Notes under the pieces: model-generated
The model's database searches: none
What the model saw: only the letters and a program-made list of their open reading frames with translations
What the model was told of the DNA's origin: nothing
Shown here: positions 24,914 to 36,895 of the stretch, piece after piece
Position numbering within the stretch: position 1 is the first letter of the stretch
Layout of the letters: every line of letters begins with the position of its first letter
Translations under genes and position numbers: made by a program
DNA from: Paracentrotus lividus
Taxonomy: Eukaryota > Echinodermata > Echinoidea > Camarodonta > Echinidae
DNA: 64,000 nucleotides
Assembly (NCBI GenBank): GCA_940671915.1
Contig: CALNVZ010002974.1
Span: 24,364,853-24,428,852, forward strand
Direction of reading: 5' to 3'

Positions 24914-25847
24914 AATAAGCCATGTAGTCTTACTGCTGTTTGACCAACTTACATCCATGTATTGTTGTAGGACCTACTTCTGTGCGATTGCAATTGAAAA
25001 TTCCCAGTGAAGTCAAGTGAACTTTGACATTGCCCAAGGGGTCAGCAATGACCTCTGAGTCGTGGGTTGACCTCTGGTTGTAGCATGGCACAGTGCCAAG
25101 AAGGCAGCAGGGTCGCAGTGTGATCTAGTTGAATATAAATATGACATGGCTGCAGGCTGCCAATTAGTATTTCAATTTATTTGGATGCAGAGAACAACAT
25201 TCACTGATCAAGAGTATATAGGCCTAAATTTATAAGAGAATGTTTGTATGGACAAAAATATTGTTTAAAATTTGTGTAGGCCTACCTAGCCTATATAGTG
25301 GTGATGAATGATAAATTGATAATAATTTTATTTAGAAGAAATCATTATTTGACTGTTCATTGGTAGAGATAAGGTAAGGCCCTTCATTGTTATATCATGT
25401 AGACTTATAGTCCATGGTTCCTTCAAATATAATTCTCTTAGTTATAATTTTAAGTTTGAAAAAAAGTGAACAGGCTTCTGCCCCACCTCACAGATTCCCC
25501 CCCCCCCTTCAAAAAAAAAGGAAGTTCTATAACGATGCAAAAAATGCAATATGTGAAACTATATGGCAGAACTGCTATTTTGTTGTTAAGATTACTAATG
25601 GTCAACGCTTTTGTTATCTCTCTAGCTTCAGAGCTTCAGATTGAGAATCTTAAAACTCTTCCAATGTTGTGTATTTCCTGTTCAATTGACCATAAAGCTC
25701 TTTAAAATTCTCCATCTGTGAGATTTGTATTTTTCATAAATCATCTATGAAGGAAGTTTGAATATGAAATCAGGGAGATGCTTATCATATTAATCCATTC
25801 TGTTTTAGTTCTCTATATTTCAAGGTTAAACTATAGACTGCAACATA
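24914..25847. other. putative intron, nothing recognised
   Basis: AT-rich sequence with two TAGGCCTA octamers (25219, 25277) and a C run followed by an A run at about 25497-25520. No exon is visible. Confidence 0.5.
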
Positions 25848-26298
25848 CATTAGGCACTGCTGCACTAGTTTGAGCTATTTTAAATAGCGCTCTAATTGCG
25901 ATCTGATGAACTAGCTCGATCAGAAGCAGATCCGACTTTGTGGTCAAATAGCGCGCTAAATTGGAGGAAATCCAAGCCCGAGTCATCTTAGGTTTTTTCA
26001 AAAAAACTCGAGCTGTTTTTCGAGCGGTTTTGGTACGAAATAGCGCGCTATTTTGCGCGGTCCTGCCCTAGCTCAGATAAATCCGAAATCGTGCACCTGT
26101 GCGTGTATACACTAGCGGTAGTTACAAGTTACGTAATACACATCGGGCTTGTTTGTTCAAGGTCACGTCAGGTCGTAAATGCGAAATTTTAAAATAGCTT
26201 GAGCTAGTGCAGGCCTGGTTTCTTTTTTCTGGGTTTTTCCCCAATCCACCAATTAGCGCGCTATTTTTTAGCTCGAGCTAGTGCAGCAGTGCCTAATG
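25848..26298. mobile_element. 451-bp foldback element flanked by TA
   Basis: The ends are TA|CATTAGGCACTGCTGCACTA and, inverted at the right, the same sequence for about 22 bp, followed by partial pairing of TTTGAGCTATTTTAAATAGCGC with the AGCTCGAGCTAAAAAATAGCG type. TA flanks on both sides suggest a Tc1/mariner-like target duplication. The interior contains several AGCGCGCTA-type palindromes (for example near 25951, 26043 and 26254). Non-coding. Confidence 0.82.
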
Positions 26299-26986
26299 TA
26301 GCTCATGATGTGTGCGTGTTTGATTGTGATAAGGGATGAACTGTGACGTCCAAGCATTATTTGTATCATTACCAGCGCTCTGTAATCCTAAAGCTATGCC
26401 TAGAATGTGAAAGTGATTTAATGTCAGCAAGGCCAATTCAAGCAGCTCCTGTTGTGTTCTTATGATTCAAAGGGATGTATGATTGGAAGGAAGATGGGGG
26501 AGGGGCAGTCACACTAAGGCAAATCATATTAAAGGAAATCAAAACCCAAGGAGATAATACGTGTTGATAGTAAAGAGAAAAATGAGTAGCAAATTGAAAA
26601 AAAGATCATCAAAATTGGTTATAGAACAAGTCTTTGAAGAATATTGAATTTCTAATAATTATTTTGTTGTTTGTTGCTACATTTGTACTTGTTAATTTAC
26701 ATGTTTAATCAAAGCACTTGTCCACAGAATGGTTGTATTCTGAATTATTAAAACTTTCCACAGTATATGGGGGTACATTAGTGTTCCTGCTTCTTCCCTG
26801 AAAAAAAAAATGAATGGCAGTTCCATTGTCTGTAAAGGGACGGACAAGCAAATCAAGGTCAGGTTCACAGGTGCATTATGGGTGTTTCTCTTTTGTGAGC
26901 AGTTTGAAGTTCAGGCCTTACACAGTTTAAAGCAGTTTTCTACAGCCCAAAACAGAGGAAATTCAGACAGTTCTGCATTCTGCATA
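26299..26986. other. putative intron, nothing recognised
   Basis: AT-rich DNA between two foldbacks. The frame beginning at 26810 runs into the next foldback element and has no domain. Confidence 0.45.
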
Positions 26987-27503
26987 TATGGGTGTGTTGA
27001 ATGTCCATTTTCAAATTTAAATTTAAACGCCAACATGAATCATGATACAAAACGCAATTACAAAACGCTGATATAAAGAGAAACAAAGTGGGTGTTCATT
27101 GTCCCCATTCCAGGTCGTAAAGGTAAACGTGTTTCAGATCTCCATTCAGAGGAAAATTTAAACGCCGAAAAAGATGCGTTTTGAATCACGATCACCTTCA
27201 ATTTTACGACCTTGAGCATTGCGAAGGCAACGAAATGTGACACTGAACACAATTAAGTTTTCAAACATCTTTAAATGTGCTCTCGCAGTGGAAGCTTCTG
27301 GTGGAAGTGAAAAAAAACGCAAATGTTTGTTTTTGAGAACGGAGAATTTAGAGATGATAGACGTATAATCAGCTTTAGATTTCCGACATTGAACAGTATA
27401 CTGCTGATCACGTTTGTGTTCTTTGTTTTGTAATTGCGTTTTGCATCATGATTCATTTTGGCTTTTAAATTTGAAAAGGGACATTGAACAAACCCTATGA
27501 AGT
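26987..27503. mobile_element. foldback element of about 515 bp
   Basis: The left arm, from about 26987 to 27065, contains ACGCAATTACAAAAC and the right arm 27427-27503 contains GTTTTGTAATTGCGT; CATGAATCATGATAC pairs with GCATCATGATTCATT. The outer ends pair less well (GGGTGTGTTGAATGTCC against GGGACATTGAACAAACCC). The interior is non-coding although short frames cross it. Confidence 0.78.
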
Positions 27504-28514
27504 ATGAAACAGTTTTATAGTTTAATAGTAAACTTTAACTATGAATTGTAAGGTTTCTATCCATCAAAGGGATATAAAAAAAATAAACAAAATATTTATC
27601 AAATAGCCTATCTAAAATTTAATTTGTTTTTTATTCTTTTTTTTTTATTGTCGTCATATTAAAGTTAAAAGTAAAAGTGGTACCAGGTTTTATGAAGTGC
27701 GAACAGTTTAATAGTAACAAATACGGCCTTGAGAAAATGAGGTCATCTTAGGGTCAACGCCAGCTACCTCTACTTCAAAATTTCTGAACAGAAGTAAAAA
27801 ACTGGAGGTTAACTTGTCTACATTAGACTGTCTGCAAAATTAGACCGCTTAATCTCTGGAGAGTTTTTAGCAATTGACAAAATTGAAGCGATCATGATGG
27901 ATTGTTAGTCAAAAGCGTTCCATGTAGGGGACCGCTTTTATGACATGTTCAATTTCAAAAACTAAGTCTGTGATTGGAGGAGTTTGCTATATTTTTCTTC
28001 AATGTTGGCGTAATTTGTTTTCTTTTCATCTTTGTGTTTTAAGTTCTTATTGTGTGGCGTAGGATTTGGCACCCCCAAGTCCTCGTTGATTCTCATATTT
28101 TGTAGTTTAATTCATTTTTGGTATATGCTTTTTAAACCCTTTTGGAAATTAAAAATTCTAAATGAACAGAATTTATGTTAACATCAATTGCGAAGGTACA
28201 CCTTGTTTGGACAATATCATTTGCTGATAATTTTTTTTTGTTCTTCATAATATATTTGTATGTAAGAAAGTTTAATGAAAATTACAAGTTATGTACTGTT
28301 TATTGTATTCTTATTTTTTTTTCACTATAATTTTTTTTTTGTATAATTCATTTCTCATTTTATTGGAAATTCAATGTTCATGAAACTCACACATTATTAC
28401 TCAGTTTGTCTTATTTTTATCATTTTTTCTTTTAGCTATATAAAAAATATATTAAAAAAACAAAAATATTATGACAGTGATGTAATGAATTGTTTCTCGT
28501 TTGTTTCATTTCAG
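27504..28514 (+). other. intron just upstream of the giant exon
   Basis: AT-rich intronic sequence ending in TTGTTTCATTTCAG, a good polypyrimidine tract and acceptor, with the exon beginning at 28515. The open frame seems to extend back to an ATG at 28374, but that 47-codon stretch is AT-rich, lies across the acceptor and looks like intron. Confidence 0.6.
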
Positions 28515-31500
28515 GGCCTGTCAGGCCTCCTGTCGCCCGGGAAGGAGAAAAAAGGGAAAGAAAATGAGACAAATGGTAAGGCACATCCGGTAAAGGCAAC
28601 CCATTTTGACTACATCACCACACCCGGTAGCAGCAGTAACAGTAGAAGTAGCCAGGACCGCCCTCGAGCCCCCAAACCACACCAACCACAGGGCCACAGC
28701 TACTCTCGCAGCAGCAGCAGCAGACAAGATCGTCCACCTCGAGAAGACAGAAGACACCACCGACACTCTACAGGAGAATACAGGAATGGTTCGTCGAGCA
28801 TGCAGCATTATCACAGTCGATCCAACCCGGAACGGAGATACAGCCGGGAGGATGATGAGGAACTCATGCGGATCCACAGTCAGCAGCAGAAATACGATGA
28901 CAGAGGGGAGAGGAGATCTGGATCTCTGCCTGGCCACTATTCTCATGACAGCAGAGGAAAGAACAGAGGTGGTTCACTTCCAGGACATTACAGCCAAGGA
29001 TCTCCTACAACTCTCCAAGGACCACCCAAACCACCACGCAGACAGGAGTCTCTCAACAAAGTTCACATCCCTGAAGGACCACCGGATACAGACTTCACTA
29101 CTTCGGCCAGTGACTACGAGGTCTTCAGTCCTTCATCTGGATCAAGCAGTCCAAAGAACTGGAAGGTTAGTCCTCTGTTGGGCCAAAACTCTTCTTCTTC
29201 TAAACACCTGAGAGACAGATCATATTCTCCATCTAAAGATTACTCAAGAACACCACCTAGAAGTGATAGATCTCCAGATAGGAAACAGAGACATTACGAT
29301 AGTCAACAATATGATTACAATGATCCTTACGGCAGAGATAGATCTACAGACAGGAAGCAGAAGCACTATGATAATCATCAAAATGAACGCAATGGCCATC
29401 ATGGGAAGCGAGACACATCTCCAGATAGAAAGCAGAGGCACTATAACAGCCAACGAGACGAACGCAGCGACCATTATGACAAGCGAGATATGTCTCCAGA
29501 GAGGAAGCAGAGGCTCTATAACAATCAGCAGGAGGAACGTAATGGCCACTATGGCAAGCGAGACATATCTCAAGATAGAAAGCTGATGCACCATAGTAAT
29601 CAACAAGATTCACGTATTGACCACTATGGCAAGCGAGATAGGTCTCAAGATAGAAAGCAGAAGCCCTATAATCAACAGGATGAAAGAGGCGACTACTATG
29701 GCAAGCGAGACAGATCTGTAGAAAGACAAGATTTGCATTATTCCAGTATTCCTCAGCCATCAGGAAATGGATATCAAAAGGAGAACAAAATCAAACAACC
29801 ATCAGTTGACCCCTATAGACATGATACTGGCCCTAGCCCATATAGCCACACTCCAAGCTCCCTTGACCAATATTCTTATGAACGCACTCCAACTGCTTAT
29901 GAGGAAGATTACCAGCAGAGAGAGTATAATCAACAGCAGAAACAAAAGGTGACACCAGATCCATATGGAAACTCATGGATCAAAGAAAAACCTTTGGTTC
30001 AATCTAGACCCACAAGCAATGCAAGACCTCTTGTGTTACCTCAAGGGGACAAAGTTCCAGAGGCTCCAAGGCCAATTTATCGCAGTGATGGAGAAATTGA
30101 TTTGAGAGAGCCCACCTACCAGAAATCCAGAGAGCCTGATATGTTTGCAATCAAACAAGCTCCACCATCACACAGCTACCCTTCATCCCCTGTCAGTAAA
30201 TCAAATACATCAAACTTCAACTACTATCCTGAACCTTACACAGTACCAGAACCTAGAGAAATGCAGTGGGAAGAACCCAATCAGCAAGTTGGCCAAAATC
30301 AGCCCAAGCAATCTAATTCACTGCGAACAGTGCGAGGAGTAAAAGCCTATGATCAGCATATGAAGAAATTCAAACGACCGACAAGCCTCGGTGGGGTTCC
30401 GAGACAGCCCCAGAACACATTTAGCCAAGAAAGACCAAAGAGTGCTATAGTCCACCCTGCTTCTGACGATGGACTTTATCCCACTTTGGAGCATTCTAAG
30501 AATTCTGCATTTGCTGCAGGATCCCCAAAGCATTCGTACACTGATTCCCTCTACAATAATCAGTTTGGGGTTAGTGCCACCAACAACAATCATCAATATT
30601 CTGAACCTAAAAAGCCAACAAGTCATGCCAATGATCGATATGGCATGGATAGTCACCAAACCAATCAGGCAGGGATATACGGCAACGTATATAATCCAAA
30701 CAAGGGATCTAACCTTCTCCCAAAGGACTGGCCCAAAGACTACCCAGCACAAATGACTGTGAGGTCACCAGTCCCGAGTGATCCTGAGAATGCAGTCAAT
30801 TCCATCAAGCAAGTTGACTCTGGGAAGCAGACCATATTTTGCTTGGTATCTCAAGTTGTACCCACCTCACCAAGTCCAGAGACCACTCCAGGCCCAATGC
30901 AACGGGAGTTTGTGGAGATAGAGAATGGAAAGGTATCACCAGTCATGAAACAGCCTATAAATGTACCAAGACCACCGCACAGCAAATACAATCAGAATCC
31001 TGTGCAAAATGGCTACTCCCAACATGGCAGCTACTCTCCTGTAAGGTCTCAGATGGAATATCAAGCAAACCAGGTAGATCCAGCCTGGAAGCAACACGTA
31101 CAGAAGTGGGAAGGAAGACAGAGTGCCATGAGCTCAATATCTCAAGACAGCTCTACTGGCAACGACTCTGATTTCTACTCCAGGCAAAGACCTTCACCAG
31201 CAGGCTACAGCCAGCAAGTTCCTAAAGTTGTTCCTGCGCAGATAGTGCCAAAGAAGGATCCAGTAAACATGGCCAATCCAAGGGAGAGCTACAGAGGTGC
31301 CAGCTTATCTTCAGGATATCATTCCAGTCCTGAGTTTGAAAGGGAACATGGCCGACAACCACCGCCGCAAAAGGCAATTTACGAGAGAGAAAGATTTTCT
31401 GACACTGAGTATCGTAATGGAGGTACAGGGCAAGAAATTATAGGAGATGATATTAACATTGTACCTATCCAAGATCTTATAAAGAAAATCCAGAGGGATG

Positions 31501-33804
31501 TTGAAACAAACGGTGGTCTCGACCTAATCGTACCTAAACGGCCAGCCCCAGCTGACTTGAAGACAATATTGGTGAAAGATGCACAGCAATCTAATCAACA
31601 AATCAAAGATGACACATGCTATGGCATAGCCGCTCTCAGCATGGATCCAAAAGTCAAAGAAACTCCAACACAGACAAAAGTACAATCTGGAAAAATGCAC
31701 CCAAATGCATACTACAATGAGAAGTACATCACAGCAACTGCACTACCTTGTGAAGTTATTGATACGACAGAAAAGAAGGCTGAACGTAAGGCAAAAGTAG
31801 GTGCTCGTCCTTCATATACTCAAGTTCCAGTTACTGCTAATATCTATCAAGAGGTGGAAAGCAGACCTGACATCAAACAAGAGAGCTCAGAGGAGAGTGA
31901 GGAAGAAGCTAAGCCTATAAATGCTAAGGAGAGGAGGGCTTACTTTGAGAGTCTAAAGCCACTCTCGAGGGAGGAGGAGATTATGAGTGTAGTTGCCAGT
32001 AAATCACCGACCAAAAACCAGACTGAAGTACCAGCAAGCAGTGGTAAGCAGAAAGGTGCTTCACATCCTAATGCAATGTATGGCAGCATCAAATGGCCCA
32101 AAGACTACCCTGTCACAGAACCAGGAATCAACGAGCAAACGGCAAAACAAAACTTTTCTGCACCACCCAAAGCTCGAAAAGCAGAAAGAAGCCCATCTCC
32201 CATTCGCCGAAGTGAAGTCTTCTCTGATGATGATGAATCCAAACCTGGTGAGAGGCAAGGTTACTATGACCGACTAAAACAGCGCGGACAAGGTGCAGGC
32301 CCAGGATTAATGGGCAAGAGAAGCCAGAGTCTTCCTAAGCTCAATTCTAGGGCAAGAGATGAAAAATCTGTGAGTTTTGAGACGCCAGGTCCGTCTGTTG
32401 AGTTGGCCAATGGGGAATCTGGTTCGAAGCGTCTGTCCATGGGTGCACAGCTCTTCCAGCAGAAAAGGCTTGAAATGGAACGTCATAATAAGAAGCAAGA
32501 AATTCTAGACAAGGTCAAGAGCCAGCTGCAAATGAAGCGGTCAGGTAGCGAGCCAGATCTAACTAAAAAAGATAAAGAAATGGATGCTCTACACTCGCTG
32601 GAACAGAATAGACATCTGTTATCAACTCATGTTGCTGGGAAAAGGATTCGAGGAAGGGACAGTGCTGACTTTGAGTATGCCTTAAATCAGCTACAGACCA
32701 TTCACACAGAGGCTGATCAAGATGCAGATGATATACTACATCCTCAATACTACAGACCTTTTGATCACAGAGCTGCTGAGATCCCACTGCTTGCTCAGAA
32801 GGTAGCTGAACTTCAGGAACTTATTGGTGTCCATGCAAGTCCAGGGTCTGTTAAACAACGTAAGAAGGCAAAGAGGGCAACATCTGATGTTTCTGGGATG
32901 AAACCCAGTCTGAATGAGAATAATGATGGAGAACTGCAAGAGAGGCGTGGTTCAGCAAAGAAAGGTCAGGACTTCTTCCCTTATAGACAGGCTACACATC
33001 CCAAAAAGATGGCCAAGAAGGATGAGTTGAATCTGGGATGTGGGCATGAGTCGACATCAGATGAAGACAAAACACCACGACCCAACCCTCCTGGGACTAA
33101 CACCAAGCTCTACAGGCATCCCAAGTCATCAGACAACCTTGGTTTCAGCTCAGACAGTAGTCCGGAGAGGCCCATCAGAGTGAAACCTAAGATCATTCTT
33201 CCTGATCATGTCCGCCTGGCCAGTCCCGAGCTGAATGCAAGCCGTGAGCATCGTAGAGCAACTAGAGATGCCTTCTTCTCTGGAGAGGAGAACAGCAGGG
33301 GGCCTAGTCCGCTTCCGATGAAGACAAACAGCAACCGGAAGCCAAACAACAACCATCACACCAACCTGCCCCCACCCATCATGCAGAGTGTCAAGTTTGG
33401 GGAAAGTCCTAAATTAAAGAGGGCTGTTCTTACCAAACCACCCCCTGCTCCAGCCCTGACAAAGTTCAAGGAAAGCCAGGTGCACCTTCAGCCTCCTGGC
33501 TCCAGGGACTCCGTCTCTACGGTAGACAGCGCTTGTCTTGCTCAACCCTTTGAGGACATGACAGAAGAGTACCAGAACATGATGATGGACCACCAGGCTG
33601 TAGAGATGTCCATGCCAAATGATCCAGAACGCACCTCCTCGGTCGAGTCCCTGATGCATCTGGTGTCCGGGTCCCACAGGCAGCATCAGAAGAAGAAGGC
33701 TCAAAAGACCAATCCTAATACATCCTATTCTCCTGGTGGAAACATCCCCTTGGCTGATGAGGAGGAGTATTTTTCTTCAGGAGGTGAAGAGGCAGACCTG
33801 GAAG
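28515..33804 (+). CDS. giant internal exon of an unrecognised disordered scaffold-like protein
   Basis: The exon is bounded by TTTCAG|GGCCTG and GAAG|GTAAGA, both strong splice signals. It is 5,290 bp long and encodes about 1,763 residues, entering in phase 0 and leaving in phase 1. I do not recognise the family. The protein is rich in Ser, Pro, Gln, Arg and Tyr and looks disordered. In order it shows: a basic Ser/Arg region; two GSLPGHYS motifs (about 28919-28994); an SH3-type PPKPPRR motif (29022-29042); six 24-25 residue repeats (29265-29708); two WPKDYP motifs (30729 and 32094); an acidic SEESEEE stretch (about 31888); a Lys/Glu-rich helical segment then a Leu-rich one (about 32440-32850); and an acidic end. 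A cytoskeletal or junctional scaffold role is a guess from composition. It has no early start codon of its own, so upstream exons are required; 1a and 1b fit by phase. Confidence 0.88.
29265..29708 (+). repeat. coding tandem repeat, six copies of 24-25 codons
   Basis: Copies begin at 29265, 29337, 29412, 29487, 29562 and 29637, with a decayed seventh at 29709. The unit begins D-x-S-x-[DE]-R-K-Q, continues with a His/Tyr and Asn/Gln-rich middle, and ends with His-Tyr-Gly-Lys-Arg in the best copies. Length is held at 72 or 75 bp, so the reading frame is never broken. The copies differ at many bases while keeping the R-K-Q and G-K-R positions, which suggests selection on the protein and not a fresh expansion. 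The Ser in each unit lies in a Ser-Pro or Ser-Gln context, a plausible phosphorylation site (inference). Confidence 0.93.
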
Positions 33805-33842
33805 GTAAGACCTGTCCACTCGTAGGGATCAACGATATATGA
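33805..33842 (+). other. possible read-through 3' end of the giant exon
   Basis: If the donor at 33805 is not used, the frame continues for 12 codons and stops at TGA 33840-33842. A polyadenylation-type AATAAA lies at 34704. This would give a short-tailed isoform ending right after the acidic segment. The donor is a strong consensus, so splicing is the more likely outcome. Confidence 0.25.
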
Positions 33843-35598
33843 AATATCAATCAAACAAATCACTTCATGTTCTAGTGATTAAACTCTCCAACCAATAATA
33901 TATGAAAGACCAAACGTTAAAAGAACAGCCACACTTCAATTTTGTTGAAAAAGTCCCAAATCTTCACCATTTTTGCTTTCTTTCTTAACTGGGTATTGTC
34001 ATATCTTTCGTACATGTTTTAAATAACAGATTGCTATACAATGTACATGCCTTTCATTCTATTTGTTTTGATCTTCAAATTCTAATTGATATCTTCTAGG
34101 TGTCAGAGACAAATTAGTTTTTAATTTCACATATCTTCTTGAAATCAAGCCTTAAACATAATGCAGGTACAAAAGTGGATCACAACTCTGAAATACATTT
34201 TGATCTTGGTCACAACATGATTCACCCATGTACAGTATTTTTGTCTACATTTGCAGAATTGGGAGTTAGGCTATTATCATTTGGGAATTGTATTCCTCTG
34301 CATGGTTTGGAGTGATATTGGTTTAGAAAAGGAAAAATCACAGTAAACAAGTTGTCATGCTTGACAATGAATCTACATGCATATATATACACTTGGTAAA
34401 TGATTATTAGACTAAACCGTATGGTACATGTAGCCTAGTAACGAAGTTGTCTAATAATTATTTCCCAAGCTGTAGATAATAATTACAACAATATCATGTG
34501 GGAGTGTGAAGGATCATATACATATATTTATCCATTATGTAAGAGAAGTGCTTCAACAAATGGATTGAAATCATGCAGAAGAAATTATTGATTCTTAGTA
34601 CCAATATTTAGATCTCTATCGCTGAAGGGAAAAAAGAAAGAAGATTAAATGATATAATGAATCGGAATCTTTCTGTTTATTTTTCAATATAAAATATTGA
34701 TAAAATAAAGCAGTTTTCTGCCATTTTTAAATGGATGTACATGTATGCATTTCATCAAATTATTCAGTACTATACATGTATATATTTATGTATAAACTCT
34801 TATTATAGGATCATTATTTGTTTCTAAAAGAGGTTTTCCATAATATTACTAACAATTTTAAGAATATACTTCACAAATACCTGAAGTAGTTTTTAGTCTG
34901 TGGCTCATAACTACATGTCTTGTTTATATTTTAGCAGTTTGTTTTTATAGGTACTATTCACAAAGTTTCCTTTTTGAGAAATCACCTAAAAAGAATGAAA
35001 ATGATGCAATTGAAAACGAGCTATTGTCACCCTAACTCTGCCATTTGTTAATTGATTTTGAAAATAAGAGATTCACATAAGCCTTTCAATTATTTTTTTT
35101 ATGTGGCCAAATGACTCGATGTCATCTTGTCTTGTCGTGTAGATCATGTTTTGATGTACCTATTTCTATTCCCTCTTCTTTTTTTGTGTGGAGAAACAAT
35201 GGAGGTTGTAAGGTTAAATATCCTTTCTAGTACCTCAACAATACATGTTTCCAAAAAGCTAATCACATAAGGTTAGGATGTTAGATTCATATCTTTTATT
35301 ATTCTTTATGATAACCTCAAAGGTTTTGCTAAGAGTCTGTGTGTGCTAAAAGCGAAGCTTTTGCTATATTTTGTCTTCTAAATTCATTTCCTTACACCCT
35401 ATTTCATTTCATTTACTACCATCACTGATATATTCAGCATATTTGGTCAAGTATATACGTCTGAAGAATTTCTATACTGTATATCTTATGTCCAAGAAAG
35501 TACTAGGCTATGTTATCTGTCCAAAATATATAAATGAATGAACAAATAACTATGCCAAATTACTTATAAGCTAAACTAAATATATAAAAATGCTTTCG
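33843..35598. other. putative intron, nothing recognised
   Basis: AT-rich sequence with a possible AATAAA at 34704 and no exon, RNA gene or named repeat that I can support. Confidence 0.5.
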
Positions 35599-36329
35599 GG
35601 CAATTCCACATGGGAGAGGGTAAAAACAGCAAATTTCAAAATTAAGAATATGCATGTAAATGTGAATGATCCGTTAAAAGAAATGGTTATATTTTAAGGA
35701 ACAAAAAACCGTTTTGAAATATCTTTTACGGTTTTTGACGAATACACTTTTGAAATCAGACCACTATTTCCAATATCAGAAATCATATTTGACTTGATTT
35801 GTGATAAGTTTCATAATTTATAAAATGCTCCACATTAGGGTCAAATATTTCCTTATTGTGTTTTTCAAGGTGTAACAATTACAAGTAGGAAATGATTTTT
35901 TCATGGGTCTGATAATATTTTTTGGAGAAGTTTTCAAAATCTACTACAAAACGGATGTAATTCCGTTACCATAAAACTGGAAAAGTTTTTCCCATGAGCT
36001 AACTCCTCACTTAAATTGCATGTTCTTCTGAATTCTCTGCTTACAGGTGACTCACTAAAGACTCATTTACATTTTCTTGAAATACCTTCTCTAATTAAGC
36101 TGGAAATGCGGTAACGGAATTACATGGTAACGGAATTACTGTTACCATATCTTTGATGGGGCGTGAGGTAGCCTGTTTTGTTTGGTCCATATGTGTATAG
36201 TGTTAATGAATTATCTAAAACACAACAGCCCTTGGGTAAAATGTATCAATGGTGGAAATTATTCAAGTCAAAGTTAATATCAGACCCCCTGATATTAAGA
36301 CCAGAGGGTGATGCCCAGCAATTAAAAAA

Positions 36330-36600
36330 CAAGCATCATAGTCTAGCAGTCTAATCACCTAACTTAAGACGTTAAGGTTGCTGGCTCAATCCCTGACATG
36401 GCACTAATGTCCATGGGAAATGCAACCATCCATATGCCTCTTCCCACTTCATTAAAATCCAAACAAAAACCTTGCAAGAGGGTGACCATCACCCTGGGAG
36501 GCAAGCCATTGTGGCAAATTTTGAGCACCCGGTTGGACAAACCCCGGAGAGTGGAGAGTGTGTGTAATGTTACATGCATGCTGAATCGTAATTGAATCCA
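36330..36600 (+). mobile_element. tRNA-derived SINE-like segment, plus strand
   Basis: TAGTCTAGCAGTCTAATCAC followed 45 bp later by GTTGCTGGCTCAATCCC has the arrangement of degraded tRNA A and B boxes; a body of about 200 bp follows, with GAGGGTGACCATCACCCTG forming a small hairpin. The 5' and 3' ends are not sharply defined. Not a working tRNA. Confidence 0.45.
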
Positions 36601-36779
36601 ATGATCAGAGCAATAATATCCTGTCTTATACGCCTTGTTTTGCTGGTACATGTAACTGGAAAAACATAGAGAAATAAGGTATCGAAGATGCCATCTTAAA
36701 AAAAAAAAAAAACATCACTATCCTCCGTCAGTGAGATCATTAGAACTTTTCCTTCTCATGGTACCCATTTATTTCTTGT

Positions 36780-36895
36780 TAGAGAAGCATGCAGAAAAGC
36801 ACCCAGCTCACTTTAGTGCCCAGGATTGGACCCACAACCTCTCATCCCAAGCCAAGTGACTTGACCATAAAACTTAAAACCTCTTCAGTTGTGAA
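36780..36895 (-). mobile_element. degraded tRNA-like SINE head, minus strand
   Basis: On the minus strand the order is a degraded A-box-like segment (GGTCAAGTCACTTGGC) followed by a GTGGGTCCAATCCTGG B-box-like segment. The reading resembles the SINEs at 52447-52740 and 63185-63432, but divergence is high. Confidence 0.4.

Noticed and set aside
28374-28514. ATG at 28374 as the start of the giant protein
   Set aside because: The first 47 codons are AT-rich, and the stretch ends in a strong polypyrimidine-AG acceptor at 28514. It is intron sequence that happens to be open.
28521-33704. Many frames of 60-200 codons on both strands inside the giant exon
   Set aside because: They are shadows of the main frame in repetitive, biased sequence. 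The main frame is far longer and has matching splice sites.
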